NCBI GenBank assembly: GCA_032718475.1
Contig: JAUCBJ010006673.1
Location: forward strand, 1-55,807
From: Nemertoderma westbladi
Lineage: Eukaryota; Xenacoelomorpha; Nemertodermatida; Nemertodermatidae
Direction: 5' to 3'
Length of the DNA: 55,807 nucleotides
Every line of letters begins with the position of its first letter. The stretch's first letter is position 1. The notes below the pieces were generated by a model. The model was not told where the DNA came from and did not search any database. It saw only the letters and a program-made list of their open reading frames with translations. Both the position numbers and the translations under genes were made by a program. Shown here piece after piece: positions 46,801 to 53,318 of this stretch.

Positions 46801-47771
46801 GATTCTATATGATCCGGAAGGAGAGCGAACGTCGGAACACCTTGCTGAAAGTGTTGACGGACGACGCGGGGTTGCTATGCGACCTGTGGACCGAGCGAAT
46901 CGAGCAGGAGAACTCCGAGGTCTTATCGTCACAACTACAGTCGGTCCTATTGGTGGGATTACGTGACTACATACGGGACGAAGACGCGACTAAGTTAACC
47001 AAATCGATTAAATCGTTTCGGGCTGAGTTGGTAGGTTTGGATGCGGCTCGGGTCGCCTTGTATCTACTGCACGAACCGGTCACTACTGTACTGCGGCGGC
47101 GCAATGTGCAGCCCCATTGGCTGTTCGCTATAGACACTCGGTTGCGGGGGGTTATCGAACTGGTGCTGGCTATGCTGGAAGACGAGGATGGAGGGATGGT
47201 TGACGGGTTAGACACTGTGCGTGATGGGTTACACCCTGGGGGAGGCGGGTTACACCCCGGGGGTGGAGGGTTGCACCCCGGGGGTGGGGGGTTGCAACAC
47301 CTTATTGACGACGAGGCTGGCGTGTCCTCTGGTGTGTCCACTCTCAGCTCGACCCAACCCCCTTTTACCCACCGAGCTCACGAGGCCGAGCTCCGTTCCC
47401 AGTACCAGAGACTGACCCAGGAACATTCTGTACTTCTTGGTGAACTCGTGTCGGTCCAGCAGTCCTTCAACCAGATGCTCCACTCAACCATCGCACACAC
47501 CCGTCATTGTATGAACGCTCTATCAGCACTGTCCACTGCCTCCCGTGCCCCCCAGACCAATGATAATCGTTTGGATGACGTGGCACTCGCTGATTGGTTA
47601 ATCTCGCTTGGCGTACCAGACTCGGCTATAGAAGCTTTCTCAGCGGAAGAATATAGTTTGGATGATGTAGTACACTTTGTTACGAGAGAGGATCTCAGAC
47701 ACATGAAGTTGTCTGGAGCAGTACAGTCCCGTATTTGGGATGCTATAATTCGTTTAAGACAATCCAAGTGA
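43866..47771 (+). CDS. MAP3K15/ASK-like: ASK-type MAP kinase kinase kinase (MAP3K5/6/15-like), intronless, complete
   Basis: A 1301-residue protein with the full ASK architecture. It has an N-terminal thioredoxin-binding-like segment with a Pro-rich run (about 30-38) and FYNADVVVVDMS/LFYHLGFRDSF (about 90-125). Next come a TPR-like central regulatory region with ALNRRNSPGDR, a PH-like domain (about 515-615; WHVNGDDDW, NGDDFQIFF) and a Ser/Thr kinase (about 640-910). The kinase has GQGSFGVVYAG, VAIKE (catalytic Lys ~670), HRDIKGDN (~763), DFG (~785) and TFTGTMQYMAPE. Then a 14-3-3-type RSISLP site (~925), SGVSTLSST, a coiled coil (~1170-1220) and a C-terminal SAM-like domain (~1240-1301). All catalytic residues are present. 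In animals ASK kinases activate MKK4/7 and MKK3/6 to drive JNK/p38 stress signalling. The first ATG after an in-frame stop is used, with G at -3. Vertebrate relatives have many introns; this copy has none and sits in a host intron on the same strand. Composition is CpG-rich, unlike the surrounding intron. Which vertebrate paralogue it is closest to cannot be told here. Confidence 0.93.
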   Translation: MSNATQLRVDRTSISSSTDGAPHSPSNASPPPPPPCNPSLLRRTRAVAVFSLLTASTPVRRAYDSLTTASNQSNIDLNTVCFERLDFLEVDALDAFYNADVVVVDMSVASQHSGLFYHLGFRDSFRMSTNKVICLYYNTDPQVALSLKLSCANSNYTFIQYVAESDSVFIDNPCGLHPYVPGPTAPSRGNNGPSPSACSNCDKYKRDSLSIHLHRLLKDIQVASSMNAKEFFLNDLRKVRENLSTQPVEFSRELSRLKRRMDDPKLFSCDTVLQMLLTYREIQDYHAMVHFVEDVDRALPDNRITSIGCITHLFAFALNRRNSPGDRQRSLSVVTKALETKENHFPDMLCLCGRIYKDLFIDSEYSDLESLSNAILWYRKGFEIQPNEYAGINLATLLVVSGEEFSKCPELQRIAMTLNNLIGRRGNLDTIEDYWIIATFFEISLLADDVGKAVQAAECMFKLKPPTWFITSTLRNVKLINTYQGQCTGDPPTTDSHRSLQFYLEFFVEATKSPVSSIRFPVLVLEPNKVYLPSYVTVNLEDNGSDKSVRLWHVNGDDDWVFHAESIRSISIYKRDQRCIFLYVQHNGDDFQIFFPSEDQCRCFYELVVEMLCVCGCSAGVEGEEDDDGGESEVVYDYEYDDLGRRVVLGQGSFGVVYAGRTVDTQIRVAIKEVPERDSGDVQPLHEEIRLHKRLSHKNIVKYLGSISDNGVFKIFMECVPGGSLAELLRRKWGPLKDNEHTMSFYTRQIVEGLKYLHENKIVHRDIKGDNVLVNTYSGQLKISDFGTSKRLAGINPCADTFTGTMQYMAPEVIAKGLRGHGAPADIWSLGCTIVEMATGKPPFIELGAPSVAMFKVGMYKMHPDIPDSLSDICKEFMLMCFEPVPELRPTSADLLDHAFLYKVKGGRRSTGLHIPAKPPSTERSISLPLGGAAADSPAPHPMSHYIGSPVATIAESPSPERRRDNPQTPDSVPDTPSGFYMIRKESERRNTLLKVLTDDAGLLCDLWTERIEQENSEVLSSQLQSVLLVGLRDYIRDEDATKLTKSIKSFRAELVGLDAARVALYLLHEPVTTVLRRRNVQPHWLFAIDTRLRGVIELVLAMLEDEDGGMVDGLDTVRDGLHPGGGGLHPGGGGLHPGGGGLQHLIDDEAGVSSGVSTLSSTQPPFTHRAHEAELRSQYQRLTQEHSVLLGELVSVQQSFNQMLHSTIAHTRHCMNALSALSTASRAPQTNDNRLDDVALADWLISLGVPDSAIEAFSAEEYSLDDVVHFVTREDLRHMKLSGAVQSRIWDAIIRLRQSK
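47218..47298 (+). repeat. In-frame 21-bp coding minisatellite in the MAP3K
   Basis: Three copies of a unit encoding GLHPGGG, plus a partial, lie between the kinase-distal helical region and the SGVSTLSST motif, at about residues 1120-1146. The unit is GC-rich and a multiple of three, so copy-number change would alter the linker without shifting the frame. Confidence 0.85.
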
Positions 47772-47960
47772 TTTACAGCTAATTTATTTCAATCATTTAT
47801 TGTGATTTTAATTTGTAAATTATTAATATATTACTTACTTTGTATTTGTTGATGCTTTGCATTGTGCTTTATGTTTTAATTCACTAGCGCCCTCTCTTAA
47901 AATTATCATTTATTTGTTAGTTACAGTTTTTATTGATTTTTAAAAGATTCGCAGTAGTAA

Positions 47961-47966
47961 AATAAA
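47961..47966 (+). terminator. Candidate polyadenylation signal of MAP3K
   Basis: AATAAA lies about 190 bp after the stop codon, preceded by an AT-rich 3' UTR and followed within ~40 bp by T-rich sequence. If used, it would end the nested transcript inside the host intron, and the host pre-mRNA must read through it. Confidence 0.5.
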
Positions 47967-47971
47967 GTGAT

Positions 47972-48794
47972 AACTTGTATTGAGGCAATTCAACTTATCC
48001 TTTTTTTTGTATTGTGTGACCAATCTTCCAAACAACATTTCAACCTGTTTCGCGGCTACTCAATTTCATTATAAAGTCTTAATTGTTTTACTCCAGCAAG
48101 ATTTAGGGTGGGAGGAGTTGGGGGTTGAGCTTTACCTTTTATAGGTTAAAAAATTCAAAAACCTTATTTTTGTCGACCATTAAAGCCCCTATACTTTGAC
48201 TGACAAACCAACAGACAGACAAGCATCTAGACAGACAGCATAACAAGATTTTCCGAACTCAAAACTGACATCAGAAATGAAATCGACGACCGCGAAAACC
48301 CCCGCAGTTAAAATTCCAGCGGTCTGTCAAGAAAGCATATATGCTTCCTTTCCTTAATAACATTCACGCCGCCATTTTTAATCAATTCGTTTGAAATTTT
48401 CAGTGAATGGTCTTGACATATTGACCAATAAAACTTGTAGACAGAATTTTGAGATAGTTACAATCCAAGGAGTTTTGGAGTAGTTACATTTTGAAAAATA
48501 CTACCAGTAAAATCTGAATGATATGGACGAAAATACAATTAAAAAAAAACGAAAATAGAATTTATAGGTATCTTCTGAAAGTCGGTTATCTAACTTACAC
48601 TTGGTTAAGTGTCTATTAATTTGGTTGCCATGGGAACTAGTACCTATTGTATTTCTATTTGGCCTCAATTTTGCACCTTACCCTATATAAGAAAGCTGTC
48701 AGTATTCCAATATGTTCCATATTTTGACAACTTATCAGCGAAATCATTTTAATCGGAATGCTGCAATGCGGATAAATTTGAAAATCTTACTGGT
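47972..48794. other. Intron 2 sequence between MAP3K and LINE fragments
   Basis: AT-rich with no gene seen. AAGCATATATGCTT, a 14-bp perfect palindrome, lies near 48335. Words such as TGAAATTTTCAGTGAATG suggest remnants of a dispersed element, not identified. Confidence 0.45.
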
Positions 48795-48802
48795 GTGCCG
48801 GC

Positions 48803-49003
48803 TTATCGGCAAAATTGCGCAGCCACAACGACCTTGGTACCCATGATTTTCGCGAGATTATCTGCATCTTCGAGGTCAGTGTTCATGGTGGATGCCCACA
48901 CCCAGTACCAACCATGCTTATTCACTCCATCATTGCGCCAAAGCACAAGATCGTGCACTGGCTGGTCCTCACGGCGACAGCAATGTCCTGCAACACATGC
49001 TGA
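48803..49003 (-). mobile_element. LINE C-terminal fragment, minus strand (tentative)
   Basis: The minus-strand frame contains AGHCCRREDQPVHDLVLWR followed by a DLEDADNLAKIMG segment. This pattern resembles the GHC-R...VHxLVLW C-terminal region common in invertebrate LINE polyproteins. It is short, lacks RT motifs and is bounded by non-coding sequence, so it is at most a fragment, abutting the second LINE. The identification rests on motif resemblance only. Confidence 0.4.
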
Positions 49004-49021
49004 CATGGAAAGTTTCCATAG

Positions 49022-50247
49022 CAACCATCTATTCTTGGACCGGTACTATTTCTGATTTATATTAATGATATTACAGAATGTTCATCCATTCTAAATTTTG
49101 TTCTTTTTGCCGATGACACGAATATTTTCCACTCAGGATCTGTCTTAAATATACTCATTGATCAACTTAACAGCGAATTACTTAATATATATAAATGGCT
49201 TGCAACAAATAAACTATCCCTAAATTTAGATAAAACTAAGTTTATAATATTTTCTACTAAACAATACAGCTGGGCAAACCAACACATTTTGATTAACGGA
49301 AACTTAATCGAAAAAGTAAATGAAATGAAATTTCTTGGAATTATTATAAGTAGTGATTTAAAATGGAACAAGCATATTCAATACATACGACTAAAAATAG
49401 CTAAAAATGTGGGAATTCTTGGTAAACTTAAACATTTCATCCCGTACAAAATTCGCCTGACATTATACCACACACTGATCCGCCCATATCTCACATTCGC
49501 ACTTACGGTATGGGGCAATGGTGCCAGTTCAAATAGTACAGCTACAAATTCATTACTTATTTTACAAAAAAGGGCAATTCGCTACATACACTTAAAACAT
49601 TCACAATACCATACAGAGGAACTCATGAAAACCCAGAACGAATTAACACTATCTAATATATATAAATATCAATGTTTACTTTTCATGTACAAATCTATTA
49701 ATGGAAAACTAGATCTTCCAGAAAATTTAAAATCTATTTTAATAGTAAATCGACAGTTTCACAATTACAACACTCGTACATTGTACAATATTCATCTTCC
49801 TCTATATCGCAAATCATTAACTCAAACTGCAGTAACTTACCAAGGCCCACTATACTGGAATGACCTTCTCCCTGAAATACGCAGATCTCCTACATTAAAT
49901 CAATTCAAAAATAATCTCAAAAAAGGATTACTGACTTCCCAACACAAGGTAAACAAATAAAATACAGTATCTACTGTACATAAGCATAAATATTGTTCAA
50001 TAAGGAATAAACAAAGACTGCCGAACAGTGTAATACCAAAATACCAATGAGACATAACTTTATTATTTTATAAGCTTTTTAAGTGCCAAATAAGCTTGCT
50101 TCCGGCACCTTAACTAGCACGTTGGTACCAGGGGGGGGGGGGTAGTTTTTTTTTTTTTTTTTTTGTATATTAATTGCATGTTATAATTATTCACTAAACA
50201 TTATACAACGAATATTAAAGGCTTGGGCGGGCCGCTAAACCGTGCCT

Positions 50248-50279
<32 letters not shown>
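49022..50279 (+). mobile_element. 5'-truncated LINE (Jockey/CR1-type) with A28 tail
   Basis: The coding part begins within the PQGS motif (QPSILGPVLFLIYINDI), continues through FADD (49106-49117), KWLATNKLSLNLDKTKF and KFLGIIISSDLKWNKHI, and ends at a TAA at 49958-49960. The frame is uninterrupted from 49022 to the stop. The 3' UTR contains G12 (50131-50142) and T19 (50146-50164) runs and ends in 28 A at 50252-50279. The intact remaining frame and long A tail suggest it is younger than the LINE at 40.8 kb. It is too truncated to be active. Confidence 0.8.
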
Positions 50280-50281
<2 letters not shown>

Positions 50282-50458
50282 AAATGAAGCGATATTTAGA
50301 CCAACAATATGATACTGGCTATTAGAAGATACAAATCGTATATTTTCGTTGATATTTCAACGAGTTAATCAAAAGTGAAATCGTATTCACCCTGTATTAT
50401 TATTATAAAAAAGGGCAGAGTAATTACTATTTACTTCAAGATACACTGAAGAGGTTCT

Positions 50459-50490
<32 letters not shown>

Positions 50491-50495
50491 TACAG
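50459..50495 (+). repeat. 7-bp microsatellite (AGTAGAC)n
   Basis: About five copies of a TAGACAG-type heptamer. Non-coding. Confidence 0.85.
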
Positions 50496-50775
50496 ATGGC
50501 GTCACACCTGCAATTCCTGTATAATATTGTCTAAAAACTGATCTGACATACCCCCCAGTAGGCCTAAGGTTGCACCGTACAGTTTGTAGAAAGTCAGCAA
50601 AATGAAAGTAAAGTGGTAGCTGACCTGTACCGGTAATGGGCCTACGCCTAACTCATACGTGTTACTACGCATACTCATATTTCAAAAATAAGTCATAAAA
50701 AAAGCCCGTAAACGGCCATTTGTCTTAGTTCGAGTCGATTACTACTGTATATATATATTAACGAATCACGCCATG

Positions 50776-51834
50776 GTGTCGGCAGATTCCCCGTACTTAG
50801 TTCCAATTTAAGCCTCATGCGAATTTAGTTCCAATGGAAACGAATTTAGTTCCAATTTTGGCGAATTTAGTTCCAATTTAGGCGAACTTAGTTCCAATAA
50901 CTAGAGAGAAACGAAAACGAACTTAGTTCCAATGCATGCGAACTTAGTTCCAATGTATGCGAACTTAGTTCCAATAGATGCGAATTTAGTTCCAAGGGAA
51001 GCGAATTTAGTTCCAATGTTTCAGGTGTGAGGCGAGCCACGTAGTTGGCGAAGAATCTGTTTAATGACACTATTTTAACTAACCCATAACGCCCAACCTC
51101 CTAACCAAAACTATCTTATCCCAAACAACGCCCAACCTCTTAACCCAAACAATTCAATTAAGTTCATTATATTTAATCATTTAAAATGATTATTCATTGT
51201 AAAAAACAATGCCTACGCTCTTAACCCAAACTACGCCCAACCTCCTAACCCAATCAACGCCCATCCACCTAAACCGAAACAACTGGTAAATATTGTAATT
51301 GATGTGAAAATGGCACAATGTGCATGACTTGAGTAGGCCTATATAATAATACTACAGACTCAGTCAGTCAGTATCAGTATACTCGCGAGTTGTTATTAAT
51401 ATATATTTCCAAATGTGTAATTATACATTTAATTCATTAATAATAATTCGTTGTTTAAAAATGACAGAAGGGTTTTACAATTATTTACAATTATTGTTGA
51501 CCCTGACCCACCCCAAATAGTGGCAATACGCAATAGGCTTCGCCTACTACGCCCTACGATTGAAACATTGACATTGTAACTAAGTTCGTAACCATTGGAA
51601 CTAAATTCGCTTCCATTGGAACTAAATTCGCTTCCATTGGAACTAAATTCGCATGCATTGGAACTAAATTCGCATGCATTGGAACTAAATTCACATCCAT
51701 TGGAACTAAATTCACATACATTGGAACTAAGTTAGTTTTGATATTCTGGGATTGGAACTAAGTTCGCCTCGATTGGAACTAAGTTCGCTTTGTAAACTTT
51801 ATTTTGGAACTAAATTCGTGCTACCGTGTCGGCA
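50776..51834. mobile_element. Foldback-type element: inverted arrays of a 21-bp subrepeat, 9-bp target duplication
   Basis: Ten TTAGTTCCAA copies at about 50797-51020 (GCGAATTTAGTTCCAAT words) are mirrored by ten TTGGAACTAA copies at about 51600-51823. About 570 bp of spacer separates them, containing AACGCCCAACCTCCTAACCC-like repeats. The outer ends (from 50785 and to 51825) are imperfect inverted repeats of each other (about 16 of 22 bases). Directly outside both ends is GTGTCGGCA (50776-50784 and 51826-51834), a perfect 9-bp direct repeat consistent with a target-site duplication. Foldback elements of Drosophila also have subrepeat-built arms and 9-bp duplications. There is no transposase, so the element is non-autonomous. 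The 60-codon minus-strand frame at 50888-51070 is only the repeats read in frame. Confidence 0.75.
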
Positions 51835-52460
51835 CAGTAAAATAAGAAATAAAATATAATTAAATGCACAGCGCAGTATTTTAAAACAGATTAGATTTAA
51901 TTAAAGTAAATAAATAAAGGTCGGAGTTTAAAATAGGCAAACTAGGGGGTGGGGCAAAACAATGTTGCCCAGTGTCGAAGTGGCTCGTGGTTCGCGGTGC
52001 ACTCAGTGAGATTATAAAGTGTGGCGGTATCCCCATCAGACGGAACCTACAGTCAATGCCTGGGGCGTGATATCCCGTTGTACAACAAATTAAGTTGTGG
52101 AACACCCATGGCAACTAAAGCGGGTTGTCACGTGGCGTAGGGGTTGGTTAGACTCTGCCCAACTTCTGTTTGTAAAACCCGGTGATCGCCAGAATTCAGG
52201 AGTAATTTCGGCCATTTTAATCGCTTGGAGTTCGGCGTATTGTCGAGTCCATTACTGGCATAGGAATACTTATATAAGGAATTTGGTGAATAACCACAAA
52301 AGGCCAAATCTTGTGAAAATTAAATCTGAAAAAAAGGGGATTTCTCTATCTAAAGAATTAATGTTCAGGTTTTGGTGTGATATTCAGAATATAGGAACTT
52401 CAGAACTGTCAACGGCTGTTGTGTTTGATTATTTATTTATTGTTTGTATTATTATTACAG
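51835..52460. other. 3' end of intron 2
   Basis: No gene. A 178-codon frame starting at 52097 runs in frame into exon 3, but only the part after the ATTATTATTACAG acceptor matches the protein family. The upstream part is intron. A weakly tRNA-like stretch (GTGGCGTAGGGGTTGGTTAG near 52131) might be a SINE head but is not secure. Confidence 0.55.
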
Positions 52461-52629
52461 GCGGGTGGACTGCTATTACTTGGGCTGCGTACAATGGTTA
52501 TCTTCCGATCGCAGAGACCCTTGCACGTGGCTGCGTTTCATTGGATCTGAGGGATGTTCACAACGTAACACCTTTAATATGGGCCGCCGGAAGGGGTCAT
52601 TTCGCTCTAGTTCGATTTTTACTTGCGAG
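52461..52629 (+). CDS. KIDINS220-like: KIDINS220-like, coding exon 3 (ankyrin repeats)
   Basis: The exon is 169 bp, phase 1 in and phase 2 out. It encodes GGWTAITWAAYNGYLPIAET and then VTPLIWAAGRGHFALVRFLL, matching GGWTALMWACYKG and IIWAAGRGHADIVHLLL of vertebrate KIDINS220. The acceptor is TTATTACAG and the donor is GCGAG|GTAAGT, a full consensus site unlike exon 2's. Joining to exon 4 gives LLAR-SVDVHASDKYGSTALLWA, the expected SDKYGTTPLVWA repeat. Confidence 0.88.
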
Positions 52630-52639
52630 GTAAGTTGCT

Positions 52640-52666
52640 GAGGGCGTTGCTAACGACAACGCCCTC
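52640..52666 (+). promoter_or_regulatory. Hairpin just downstream of the exon-3 donor
   Basis: GAGGGCGTTG and CAACGCCCTC form a perfect 10-bp stem with a 7-base loop (CTAACGA), starting 10 nt after the exon end. In pre-mRNA it could sit beside, or compete with, U1 binding to the donor. A function is not shown. Confidence 0.6.
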
Positions 52667-52754
52667 GGAAATCAGTGTTAAATAATTTAAACAAACATAA
52701 TTTAATAGTTTAAATAATAATAACTTGTATTTATGTTTATAACGTCATAATGTG

Positions 52755-53153
52755 TAATTTACCACTGCCACTAATTTACCACTGCCACTAATTTACCACT
52801 GCCACTAATTTACCACTGCCACTAATTTACCACTGCCACTAATTTACCACTGCCACTAATTTACCACTGCCACTAATTTACCACTGCCACTAATTTACCA
52901 CTGCCACTAATTTACCACTGCCACTAATTTACCACTGCCACTAATTTACCACTGCCACTAATTTACCACTGCCACTAATTTTCCACTTCCACTAATTTAC
53001 CACTGCCACTAATTTACCACTGCCACTAATTTACCACTGCCACTAATTTACCACTGCCACTAATTTACCACTGCCACTAATTTACCATGCTGCCACTAAT
53101 TTACCACTGTCACTAATTTACCACTGCCACTAATTTACCACTGCCACTAATTT
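52755..53153 (+). repeat. 17-bp minisatellite in intron 3
   Basis: About 23 nearly perfect copies of ATTTACCACTGCCACTA. A few variants occur (TTTCCACTTCC near 52980, ACCATGCTGCC near 53085, CACTGTCAC near 53105). It is pyrimidine-rich on the sense strand and contains no donor motif. Confidence 0.95.
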
Positions 53154-53318
53154 TTATGAAATAATATTATTGTAGGTTGGAATGCTGTTGGGTATGTTGC
53201 AATAGAAGTTGGTTTCATGGGCAATATTATTAAGTAGGTCAGTAGATGGGGTAAATAAGTGAGTTATTATTAGCAAGTTATAATAATAGATACAAATCGA
53301 TTTGATTAATACTTTTAG

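Larger units (their letters stand above)
8384..52460 (+). other. KIDINS220-like intron 2, ~44 kb
   Basis: The intron lies between exon 2 (phase 1 out) and exon 3, whose acceptor is ATTATTATTACAG. It contains the 31-kb donor-bearing array, two LINE remnants, a nested intact MAP3K gene and a foldback element. It makes up most of the window. Confidence 0.8.

Noticed and set aside
51080-51290. Telomere-like repeat (CCTAACCC words)
   Set aside because: The words are irregular and embedded in the foldback core with spacers; not a telomeric tandem repeat.
51960-52200. tRNA-derived SINE (A-box-like GTGGCGTAGGGGTTGG)
   Set aside because: No convincing B box or cloverleaf; kept only as a remark.
52097-52460. 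Upstream part of a 178-codon frame that enters exon 3
   Set aside because: No similarity to the family upstream of the ATTATTATTACAG acceptor; intronic read-through.
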